From: DASQJJ01 sp035631115
GTDB lineage: Bacteria > Patescibacteriota > Microgenomatia > Levybacterales > UBA12049
Direction of reading: 5' to 3'
Assembly: GCA_035631115.1 (NCBI GenBank)
Contig: DASQJJ010000010.1
Coordinates: forward strand, 1 to 6,669
Length of the DNA stretch: 6,669 nucleotides
Below the pieces are notes generated by a model that saw nothing but the letters and a program-made list of their open reading frames with translations, had not been told where the DNA came from and made no database searches. How positions within the stretch are numbered: position 1 is the first letter of the stretch; each line of letters begins with the position of its first letter. The position numbers and the translations under genes were made by a program. Shown one piece after another: positions 1-4,886 of this stretch.

Positions 1-80
1 CCGCCCGCATGATATGCTTGTGACCATCCGGTCTCTGTTGCATTCGCAACAATTTTTCCAACAGTAATCTTACTTGCCAT
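1..80 (-). CDS. Unknown protein, N-terminal fragment (runs off left edge)
   Basis: An open frame starts at ATG (80-78) and stays open to the window edge, giving 26 complete codons. The peptide begins MASKITVGKIVANA and continues through TGWSQAYHAG. It has no hydrophobic signal in the visible part and I do not recognise the family. It begins six bases after the stop codon of the upstream two-helix membrane protein. A purine-rich AAAGG lies 3 bases before the ATG, partly inside that stop codon, so the gene is almost certainly the next member of the same minus-strand operon and translationally coupled to it. The visible codons use the same A/T-ending style as the neighbours. No function can be assigned from this fragment; the bases to the left of the window would settle it. 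Confidence 0.6.
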   Translation of the reverse strand, partial: MASKITVGKIVANATETGWSQAYHAG

Positions 81-86
81 AGGCCT

Positions 87-323
87 TTATAGTATAACAG
101 CTGTGACAATAAAAAGTGCAATAACGCAGATAAATAAGAAATACACAAATGCTTCTAAGTAAGGAAACATATCGGGTTGGGTGACAATCGTATTCATGGA
201 GCGAATTTGATTTCGTATAACAAAAAGAAACAATCCCACCATCCCAAGGATAATTAAAAACCCAATTTTAAAAATAAAGATACCCCCTTGAGTTTGTAAT
301 TGTAGTAATTGTTCAGGGTTCAT
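87..323 (-). CDS. Small two-helix membrane protein, unknown function
   Basis: A 78-residue protein if started at ATG 323. A TTG at 341 would add six acidic residues (MEDEDS). The ATG has GGAGG about 11 bases upstream, slightly far; the TTG has AAGGA 4 bases upstream, so the start is not settled. After a polar Gln-rich N-terminus come two hydrophobic segments, about residues 17-38 (rich in Ile/Leu/Phe/Gly) and 57-78, joined by a polar loop containing Arg, Asn and Pro. This is a membrane hairpin with almost no soluble part. From memory, the shape resembles the small DUF5657-type proteins of candidate-phylum bacteria, but this is a weak recollection and not a family call. The ATG overlaps the end of the PH-domain gene by 11 bases and the stop lies six bases before the next gene, which indicates operonic, coupled translation. 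The partner or complex is unknown. Confidence 0.75.
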   Translation of the reverse strand: MNPEQLLQLQTQGGIFIFKIGFLIILGMVGLFLFVIRNQIRSMNTIVTQPDMFPYLEAFVYFLFICVIALFIVTAVIL

Positions 324-1056
324 AGAATCTTCGTCCTCCAATCAGTCCTTCAACAATTTCCACAACCCGTGCAGGTTGTGGCAAATTATGAAATTCAAAA
401 TTTTCTAGTGCTCCTGCTGTTTGAATAAGAATAAATCCATAGCCGAATATGTTTGGTAAAACCCCATCCTGCTTATAGCTGACGTCTTGTACCAACGCTA
501 ATTTGGTTTCGGCAACGTCCTTAAGGACAATTTGATGGAAATTAACATCGATGATGCGTTTGTCGGTAATAAGGGCCGCATTGTAATACCAGGTAATAAA
601 ATGAGCAAACGCATATAAGGCAACAAGCAGGTAATAGAAAGGAACAATCACCAAAATAATCTTTAATTCAGGGATAAAGAGTGTAAGGTGTGAGCGAAAA
701 AAGTAAAGGAGTATGGGAACAACTAGGAGGAAACCCGTGGTTGCTATCCATCCGGCATTTACCCATTGTGATTTTCTAAGAAAAAGGAGGACATGCTCAT
801 CCTCTTCTTGAGTCTGGAAAGATACATTGATTGGGTTTTCGCAAAACGCTGCAAATAAATGCAGTTTGCCTAATTTATTATGCATTCTCGTAAGCATTTT
901 TCCTGCCTTGCCGGCAGGCAGGGTCTTTGGGACAACAGGTGCCGTTTCTTGTACTTGTTGTTGAGATTCTCGGGAATTAACAGTGACATCTTCTGAAGGA
1001 GTAGTGTCCTCTGGTGTGTCGAAATGTTCGGAGAAGCGCGTGTCTCTATCGCTCAT
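313..1056 (-). CDS. Membrane protein with bacterial PH (YdbS/DUF304-like) domain
   Basis: A 247-residue protein from ATG 1056. A GTG at 1074, directly after the upstream stop, would add six residues. Residues 1-60 are polar, acidic and probably disordered. Residues 85-97 (EDEHVLLFLRKSQ) precede two membrane segments at about 101-120 and 131-155. A C-terminal domain at about 156-240 has the pattern of the bacterial PH2/YdbS family. It opens with ALITDKRIIDVNF (the usual 'lT.kRi' strand), continues with ALVQDVSYKQDG and LPNIFGYGFILIQTAG, and ends in an ENFEFHNLPQPARVVEIV helix. In this family the soluble domain sits on the cytoplasmic face beside membrane helices; substrate and partners are generally unknown. 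It is the second gene of the operon: it starts within 20 bases of the SpoIID-gene stop and overlaps the following gene. Residues 46-53 (LPAGKAGK) are encoded by an inserted-looking palindrome at 902-922. Confidence 0.85.
   Translation of the reverse strand: MSDRDTRFSEHFDTPEDTTPSEDVTVNSRESQQQVQETAPVVPKTLPAGKAGKMLTRMHNKLGKLHLFAAFCENPINVSFQTQEEDEHVLLFLRKSQWVNAGWIATTGFLLVVPILLYFFRSHLTLFIPELKIILVIVPFYYLLVALYAFAHFITWYYNAALITDKRIIDVNFHQIVLKDVAETKLALVQDVSYKQDGVLPNIFGYGFILIQTAGALENFEFHNLPQPARVVEIVEGLIGGRRFYEP
902..922. repeat. GC-rich palindromic repeat unit inside the PH-protein gene
   Basis: Arms CCTGCC (902-907) and GGCAGG (917-922) enclose TGCC/GGCA (909-916). The result is a 10-bp stem with a single bulged T at 908 and almost no loop. 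It is much richer in G+C than its surroundings. Read in the gene's frame it encodes LPAGKAG within a disordered linker, so the frame is kept. Peptides of this LPAG-K/R-AG kind are what this type of small interspersed palindrome yields when it sits in genes of candidate-phylum bacteria; that comparison is from general knowledge. Only one copy is seen here. Confidence 0.6.
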
Positions 1057-1074
1057 ATTCGTATAATAGCACAC

Positions 1075-2808
1075 CTAATGAATTTCTAGATTGTACAGAT
1101 ATCCAACAATTTGTATTTTTGCTGGAGCACGTAAATTAAAGTATTTGCGGAAAGTGACCGCGTCTACGGTGAAGCTCCCTTGGTCGCCTTGCAAGTGGAC
1201 ACTGGTTGACTTACCGCTTCCAAAGTCTGCATCCACAGACCCTCCGCTAATAGATGAAAATGGTGTGCGGAATTTACTTAATTCTGACTTAACCTGATCA
1301 GGCGTCCACATCTCTGAATCTGCCTTGTCAGGTTGGAGAATATGCGAATCTGCAGACGACTCATTTTGAACAAGAAGAATAGAGTTAACAATATCTGCCA
1401 TCTCGCTACTGGTCATCCATGCAGTGTTGTTATATTGAGACCTGCCTCCCCAATCACAGTAAAACCATGGAGAGTCTTTGTCGTATGCATTGCTATTAAG
1501 CGTTGCCCAGGAAGTAATGGTGCTACTTGCATCTTGTCCTCTTTTAGTAAAGGATGTCGAGCTCCAGCCAATGTCGGAGGAAGTAAATATATATCCCCCA
1601 TGAGTTGAGGAAAACCATGCCTTAATAGGACTTCCTCCTTGCACCATCACTTTTCCTGCTGTTGCGTTGACTGCTTGCTCCCAATTCCCGCCTTTTGGAT
1701 TGGTTTGGAAAACTTGGCAAGAATCTGTTGGGCAGATTGCATTCTGGCCATTATTGGTATATGAAAGTACGTACGAGCGGGCTGCAATTGCCTGTGCCTT
1801 GAGTGCTTCCATTCCCCCTTGGCTTCCCCATGAATCAGGTACTTCATAAATTCTCTTCATATATTCCTCAAGAGATAAAGTCATATCAATACCATTTCCT
1901 GACACATGAATTTGTGTGCCTTGGTTAGCATCCGAGACAGAATCATAATTGTAATAACTTGAAAGAATTTGATTGTAATCCTGTCCCGCCTTAGCCCGCC
2001 CAAACGCACCATACTGAGAAAGTCCTACTCTATTAGGCACTCCGTAGGAAAAAAGTCCAAATTCTGGACCATCAAATCCAGGACTTTTGTACGGGCTAAT
2101 ATCCGAGGAGCATCCACCACCGGCGATAGCAAAAAGAGGAATATTCAGACTTCCTAATTTTGCCGCAAGTAATGATTGCTGCTTTGCAGACAAATCAGAT
2201 ATTTGACTATTAAGACTTGCTTGATATGCCTTTGCGCCGCTTACAATCTTGTCTAATTTGCTAGATTGCTCGTCTAAATTTGCCTTGAGTGCGGTAAGAC
2301 GCGATTTTTCACTTTCCAACACATGTTGCTTGTCTTCCAAGTCTGCAATAGACAGAGCAATATTGGTAATAATTTGCTTATCCTCATCTGCTGCAACTTT
2401 TTGGTATTGCAAAATTTGGGTAATTTCTGCAGCACTGTTGCCAGAAAGAAAAATAAGGATAGGGGAGTTGTAGGACTGCTTAATGTAGAAATTACGAATT
2501 GCGTGATTGAGTAAATCCTTTTTTGCATTCAAATTGGTGTACCCCGCATCTATTTCTTTTTGCTTTGCTGCAACATCTTGCTCGATAAAGGCAACGCGAT
2601 TTTTAATACCAGTAATTTGTGTTTGCATGGCAGTAAGCTGAGACTCTAATGGCTTGGTTGCATTAATAGATTGGTTAAGGGCTGTAGTAAGACTATTAAT
2701 TTGTTTGGTAAGGTCGTCCAACTCATCTGCAGGGCTTTTCGTAACTAAGAAAAATAACGAAGAAAAAATAAAAAGTAACGTTAAGCAAATAGGAAGAAAC
2801 TTTTTCAT
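1075..2808 (-). CDS. Secreted coiled-coil SpoIID/LytB-domain peptidoglycan protein
   Basis: A 577-residue protein from ATG 2808, chosen because it directly begins a signal peptide: MKKF, then a long hydrophobic stretch, with likely cleavage after SPA at residue 27. A start further upstream would only add residues encoded by the inverted repeat. Residues about 28-218 are a long coiled coil with a break at about 105-140 (AIRNFYIKQSYNSP, IFLSGNSAAEI). This matches the PcsB/CwlO-type coil that, in other bacteria, regulates cell-wall hydrolases through FtsEX. Residues about 255-560 are a SpoIID/LytB domain, a family of lytic transglycosylases acting on stem-stripped glycan. Visible motifs are VGLSQYGAFGRAKAG at about 261-275, EEYMKRIYEVPDSW with the likely catalytic Glu322, ALKAQAIAARSY at 335-346, two Cys at 359 and 364, AVNATAGKV and FSSTHGG at 399-405, and a C-terminal FRKYFNLRAP. 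The GLSQYGA segment, usually C-terminal, precedes the catalytic part, and the usual GHG before it is replaced by PNR. It is the first gene of the envelope operon. Catalytic activity is inferred. Confidence 0.88.
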   Translation of the reverse strand: MKKFLPICLTLLFIFSSLFFLVTKSPADELDDLTKQINSLTTALNQSINATKPLESQLTAMQTQITGIKNRVAFIEQDVAAKQKEIDAGYTNLNAKKDLLNHAIRNFYIKQSYNSPILIFLSGNSAAEITQILQYQKVAADEDKQIITNIALSIADLEDKQHVLESEKSRLTALKANLDEQSSKLDKIVSGAKAYQASLNSQISDLSAKQQSLLAAKLGSLNIPLFAIAGGGCSSDISPYKSPGFDGPEFGLFSYGVPNRVGLSQYGAFGRAKAGQDYNQILSSYYNYDSVSDANQGTQIHVSGNGIDMTLSLEEYMKRIYEVPDSWGSQGGMEALKAQAIAARSYVLSYTNNGQNAICPTDSCQVFQTNPKGGNWEQAVNATAGKVMVQGGSPIKAWFSSTHGGYIFTSSDIGWSSTSFTKRGQDASSTITSWATLNSNAYDKDSPWFYCDWGGRSQYNNTAWMTSSEMADIVNSILLVQNESSADSHILQPDKADSEMWTPDQVKSELSKFRTPFSSISGGSVDADFGSGKSTSVHLQGDQGSFTVDAVTFRKYFNLRAPAKIQIVGYLYNLEIH

Positions 2809-2815
2809 AATTTTT

Positions 2816-2923
2816 GTCATTCTGAGGCTTGTCGAAGAATCTCTTTCTTTATATTGTTCGAACAAAGTGAGAACTTCTCATTTCATTCGAAGAATAGAGA
2901 TCCTTCACTCCGTTCAGGATGAC
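2816..2923. repeat. Large imperfect inverted repeat in the SpoIID-gene leader
   Basis: The left arm is at 2816-2844 (begins GTCATTCTGAGG, ends GAATCTCT). The right arm at 2896-2923 reads, when reverse-complemented, GTCATCCTGAACGG to GGATCTCT. The arms match at roughly three quarters of positions. The 51-base centre holds two further palindromes: TTGTTCGAACAA (2854-2865) and TGAGAA-C-TTCTCA (2868-2880). CGAAGAAT also occurs directly repeated at 2833-2840 and 2888-2895. The arm sequence looks like the short interspersed GTCATyCTGA...GAAGaATCTC repeat that is widespread in bacterial genomes; this is my recollection. In the mRNA of the downstream gene the element would fold into a long stem ending seven bases before ATG 2808, where no clear Shine-Dalgarno sequence is visible. 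Confidence 0.75.
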
Positions 2924-2940
2924 GTTAGTGGAGTAGCTTT

Positions 2941-2969
2941 ACTATACCAAGAAAATGTATCTAAGACAA
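2941..2969 (-). promoter_or_regulatory. Extended -10 sigma70-type promoter for the envelope operon
   Basis: Read on the minus strand, TTGTCT (2969-2964) is separated by exactly 17 bases from TATAGT (2946-2941). A TG precedes it in the extended -10 position (TGGTATAGT). The -10 matches consensus at 5 of 6 positions and the -35 at 4 of 6. Transcription would start near 2934, leaving a leader of about 125 bases that contains the inverted repeat before ATG 2808. The -35 box abuts the T-run of the terminator of the preceding small gene, a very compact arrangement. Confidence 0.6.
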
Positions 2970-2970
2970 A

Positions 2971-3001
2971 TAAAAACAACTCCCTCAAGGGAGCCGTTTT
3001 T
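2971..3001 (-). terminator. Intrinsic terminator (bidirectional) after the small orphan gene
   Basis: CTCCC (2980-2984) and GGGAG (2989-2993) form a stem with a TCAA loop. On the minus strand the hairpin is followed by TTGTTTTTATTTG; on the plus strand it is followed by CCGTTTTTAT. A-rich and T-rich flanks can extend the stem on either side. The minus-strand reading ends the transcript of the 3239-3033 gene about 40 bases after its stop. Nothing on the plus strand needs it. Confidence 0.85.
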
Positions 3002-3032
3002 ATAAAATTTCCTAAAATATAGAGATTATAGT

Positions 3033-3239
3033 TTATATAACCCTACCGCCTACTTGCTGTCGAGCGTGACGTTGTACTCTTCCTGACCAAATAAAGTGAC
3101 TTTCGTTTCCCCCAGGAAGTGCTACTGGTGTATGTCGGGATCTTAATGCTGTTTCCATTCTTTGTAACGTTTCTCTATTTTCTTGGGATGCTGTTGCAAA
3201 CCTTTGATTCATTGCTGCAATTTCTTGTGTACTTAACAT
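3033..3239 (-). CDS. Unrecognised small basic protein (68 aa)
   Basis: Started at ATG 3239, which has GGTGA five bases upstream. A GTG at 3248 is in frame but would overlap that ribosome site. Residues 1-36 (MLSTQEIAAMNQRFATA, then ENRETLQRMETALRSR) should form one or two amphipathic helices with a loose heptad pattern. Residues 37-49 (HTPVALPGGNESH) look like a loop, and the end (WSGRVQRHARQQVGGRVI) is basic. There is no signal peptide, membrane segment, HTH or metal motif, and I do not recognise a family. The codons look genuinely coding, with mostly A/T third positions like the neighbours. It is monocistronic: it has a perfect-consensus promoter, a leader with two hairpins, and its own terminator. 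That suggests high or tightly controlled expression. The basic tail could bind nucleic acid, but that is only a guess. Confidence 0.65.
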   Translation of the reverse strand: MLSTQEIAAMNQRFATASQENRETLQRMETALRSRHTPVALPGGNESHFIWSGRVQRHARQQVGGRVI

Positions 3240-3258
3240 ATGTTTCACCGATCCTTTT

Positions 3259-3288
3259 TGTCTATTAGTACCTATTGGTACTTAGACA
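3259..3288 (-). promoter_or_regulatory. Leader hairpin 2 (just upstream of the ribosome site)
   Basis: TGTCTA (3259-3264) pairs with TAGACA (3283-3288), and AGTACC (3267-3272) pairs with GGTACT (3277-3282). This makes a perfect 12-bp stem interrupted only by a two-base TT bulge (AA in the mRNA) and closed by a four-base loop. In the minus-strand mRNA it ends about ten bases before the GGTGA ribosome site of the 68-aa gene, close enough to affect ribosome access. The same palindrome could instead be a protein-binding site on DNA. Confidence 0.65.
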
Positions 3289-3289
3289 T

Positions 3290-3307
3290 CTAGCCCTATA
3301 GGACTAG
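3290..3307 (-). promoter_or_regulatory. Leader hairpin 1 at the predicted 5' end of the mRNA
   Basis: On the minus strand CTAGTCC and GGGCTAG flank TATA, an 18-base near-palindrome. In that strand's RNA the single imperfect pair is a G-U wobble, so seven consecutive pairs form. On the plus strand the same position is a C-A mismatch. This favours an RNA role on the minus strand. It begins about three bases after the predicted transcription start, where a hairpin could protect the 5' end; as DNA it is also positioned like an operator just downstream of a promoter. Confidence 0.55.
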
Positions 3308-3316
3308 GAAGAATTC

Positions 3317-3345
3317 ATTATAGTAGTGCTATACCTGACTGTCAA
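3317..3345 (-). promoter_or_regulatory. Perfect-consensus sigma70 promoter
   Basis: On the minus strand, TTGACA (3345-3340), a 17-base spacer and TATAAT (3322-3317) match the housekeeping sigma factor consensus at 12 of 12 positions with ideal spacing. The start site should fall near 3310. GTCAGG lies immediately after the -35 box (3339-3334) and again 22 bases further upstream (3361-3356), placing two like copies about two helical turns apart on one DNA face. Confidence 0.88.
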
Positions 3346-3458
3346 GAGACTTTTTCCTGACAAAATAGGCATAAAATTACACTAATTTGTGTTTTTTTGA
3401 CTAACTATAAAAACGTCTCTTGCCAACTTTCTCGAATTGGATTAGCATAGGTATAGCA
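3346..3458 (+). promoter_or_regulatory. Upstream region of the rpiB-rpe pair
   Basis: This gap must hold the plus-strand promoter, but no match is convincing. The best piece is CTGACA (3357-3362) followed 15-17 bases later by TACACT/CACTAA. A TATAAA at 3406-3411 has no good -35. A near-palindrome, ACACTAATTTGTGT (3379-3392), could be an operator shared with the divergent promoter. A weak ribosome site, AGGT, lies six bases before ATG 3459. Confidence 0.3.
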
Positions 3459-3968
3459 ATGAAGATTTATTTAGCAACAGACCACGCTGGTTATGAGTTG
3501 AAAGAGAGGGTAAAAACATTTCTCCAAGGTTTGGAATACGATGTAGAAGATTGTGGCGTGCACGAATTTAATCCAGACGATGATTATCCAGATTTTATTG
3601 CTAAAGCAGCACAAAAAGTATCGGAATTTCCAACAGATAGGGCAATTATTTTTGGAGGTAATGGACAAGGAGAGTCAATGCTTGCCAACAAATTTCCTTA
3701 CGTGAAAGCTGTCGTTTTTTATAGTCCAAAAGTACCCGTACGAACAGTAGATGTAACAGGACTAGTCAGTGACGATCCTTATGAAATGATCCGACTCACA
3801 CGCGAACATGATGATGCGAATATTCTTTCTATAGGCGCACGATTTGTTACAGATGAGGAAGCATTTACCGCAATTAAGCTGTGGCTTGAAACACCTTTTT
3901 CTCAAAGTCAAAGACATGCAAGACGTCTTAAGAAAATCCAAAATATAGAAGACGAGCTACATGGGTAA
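3459..3968 (+). CDS. rpiB: Ribose-5-phosphate isomerase B-type (RpiB/LacAB family)
   Basis: A 169-residue cytoplasmic enzyme; ATG 3459 is chosen because MKIYLATDHAGYELK is the family's normal N-terminus. A TTG at 3420 is in frame but adds unrelated residues. RpiB interconverts ribose-5-P and ribulose-5-P. Conserved features are Asp8-His9 (DHAG), DDDYPDF at about 40-46, the phosphate loop GGNGQGES at 66-73, ANK at 76-78, REHDDAN with His117, GAR at 126-128 and RHARR at 152-156. The E. coli-type catalytic Cys of the CGTG loop is absent. The loop instead resembles the mycobacterial GGSGNGE form, in which a Glu, here Glu72, acts as the base. Between the strand at 83-88 and REH there are roughly 18 extra residues (about 90-112, including PVRTVDVTGLVSDDP), so it is longer there than either reference. 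The stop overlaps the next gene by eight bases, so the two genes are coupled. RpiB-family members can also act on allose- or galactose-phosphates, which cannot be excluded. Confidence 0.88.
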   Translation: MKIYLATDHAGYELKERVKTFLQGLEYDVEDCGVHEFNPDDDYPDFIAKAAQKVSEFPTDRAIIFGGNGQGESMLANKFPYVKAVVFYSPKVPVRTVDVTGLVSDDPYEMIRLTREHDDANILSIGARFVTDEEAFTAIKLWLETPFSQSQRHARRLKKIQNIEDELHG

Positions 3969-4632
3969 AATACGTAATCCACTTCATTTAGAAATTATTC
4001 CTGCACCTGGGACGCTGAAGGACTGGGAAGATATAGAAAAAAGAATCCAACTCGTATTGCCATTTGCAGAAAGTATTCACATAGACGTTACAGATGGTAA
4101 GTTTGTTCCTGATGAGGTATGTCTTGATCCAACTCCTTTAAAAAAATATGCAGGAAGAGTGATTCTTGAAGCGCACTTTATGACAGACAATCCCGTGCAG
4201 TACGTCAAGTCATTTGCTGACTGTGGATTTACTCGTTTTATTGGCCAGGTAGAAAAAATGCCGGATATTACAGCGTTTATTGCTAAAGCACAATTATATG
4301 GAGAAGCAGGATTGGGAATAGATGGTCCAACGAGTCTTTCTGTTTTGGATTCTGTCAATCTTGACGATATAGATGTTGTCCAATTCTATACAGGTGAGAA
4401 AGCAGGATATTCCGGGGCTACTATGCTTCCTGATAGACTGGGAAAAGCAAAAGCCTTACGTGCAAAAGACCCATTTATTGCAATAGAAATAGATGGAGGA
4501 GTGAATGACGAGACGATTGCTATGGCAAAACAGGCAGGGGTAACGAGATTTGTAACAACAGGATTTATTTACAAAGGAAATCCAGAGGAGAATTATAAAA
4601 AACTCCAAAGTCTTATTAAGCAATCTGTTTGA
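3961..4632 (+). CDS. rpe: Ribulose-phosphate 3-epimerase-like TIM barrel
   Basis: A 223-residue protein overlapping the end of rpiB by eight bases; it has no strong ribosome site of its own, consistent with coupled translation. Rpe interconverts ribulose-5-P and xylulose-5-P using a divalent metal. All four expected metal ligands are present in order: His40 and Asp42 in HIDVTDGKFVPD, His72 in LEAHFMTDNP, and Asp178 in IEIDGGVND. These Asps are also the family's acid/base residues. The length is normal. Several other family positions differ. The N-terminal SILSAD strand is replaced by EIIPAPGT, losing the usual Ser. The Met after the first Asp motif is Thr44, and the MTVNPGFGGQ phosphate-loop region is FYTGEKAGYSGATMLPD. 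Pairing with rpiB argues for a pentose-phosphate role, but a related sugar-phosphate epimerase (for example an AlsE-like one) is possible given this divergence. It ends in TGA. Confidence 0.82.
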   Translation: MGKIRNPLHLEIIPAPGTLKDWEDIEKRIQLVLPFAESIHIDVTDGKFVPDEVCLDPTPLKKYAGRVILEAHFMTDNPVQYVKSFADCGFTRFIGQVEKMPDITAFIAKAQLYGEAGLGIDGPTSLSVLDSVNLDDIDVVQFYTGEKAGYSGATMLPDRLGKAKALRAKDPFIAIEIDGGVNDETIAMAKQAGVTRFVTTGFIYKGNPEENYKKLQSLIKQSV

Positions 4633-4839
4633 ATTTTCTTTCTCGAAATATTTTCTCGTCTTTAGCTCATGTTATATAAATCTCTCGTAGATGATTTCTC
4701 TATTTATAAACAAGCCTAACTGGCAATATTCCAAACGTGTACAGTTCTAAAACAAAGTTCGTCTTATGGTATTACGTGTAAAGACTCGAAAATATTCCTA
4801 CGCAAGAACTTCCATTATTTGATATTTGGAATTTAATTT
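4633..4839. other. Non-coding convergent gap
   Basis: An AT-rich gap between the ends of the epimerase gene and the penicillin-binding protein gene. I see no plausible gene, no tRNA-like fold, and no clear GC-rich hairpin with a T-run for the plus-strand operon. Its right end (from about 4814) grades into the ATTTGAA/ATTAGAA-type repeat described separately. Confidence 0.5.
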
Positions 4840-4866
4840 GAAATTAGAAATTAGAAATTAGAAATT
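4840..4866. repeat. Tandem 7-base repeat (GAAATTA)
   Basis: GAAATTA occurs three times in a row (4840-4846, 4847-4853, 4854-4860), followed by a fourth copy lacking its last base (4861-4866). Degenerate units of similar composition (ATTTGAT, ATTTGGA, ATTTAATTTG) extend left to about 4814. It ends directly beside the hairpin at the end of the penicillin-binding protein gene. Confidence 0.75.
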
Positions 4867-4886
4867 CCTTACTCTACGGAGTAGGG
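4867..4886 (-). terminator. Possible terminator overlapping the PBP stop codon
   Basis: CCTTACTC (4867-4874) can pair with GAGTAGGG (4879-4886) around a TACG loop, eight pairs with one wobble. On the minus strand the hairpin is followed by AATTTCTAATTTC, U-rich but without an unbroken U-run. The gene's TAG stop (4876-4874) lies in the loop and stem. Function as a terminator is tentative. Confidence 0.4.

Noticed and set aside
1056..1074. Leaderless promoter (TGCTATTAT) right before ATG 1056
   Set aside because: The -10-like match is well placed, but there is no -35 box and the gene already fits an operon with the upstream gene.
1091..2528. Other open frames antisense to or shifted within the SpoIID gene
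   Set aside because: They are explained as shadows of a long, motif-rich gene and lack ribosome sites or recognisable peptides.
2809..2865. Extended N-terminus of the SpoIID protein from TTG 2865
   Set aside because: The added residues are encoded by the inverted repeat and would precede the signal peptide; ATG 2808 directly begins a normal signal sequence.
2654..3022. Plus-strand open frame of 122 codons
   Set aside because: It lies antisense to the SpoIID coiled coil, then crosses the repeat, a promoter and a terminator; its peptide has no family resemblance.
2971..3310. A known structural RNA (RNase P, tmRNA, 6S) instead of the 68-aa gene
   Set aside because: I found none of the conserved core motifs of these RNAs, and the codon pattern looks coding. 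A novel RNA role of the leader is still possible.
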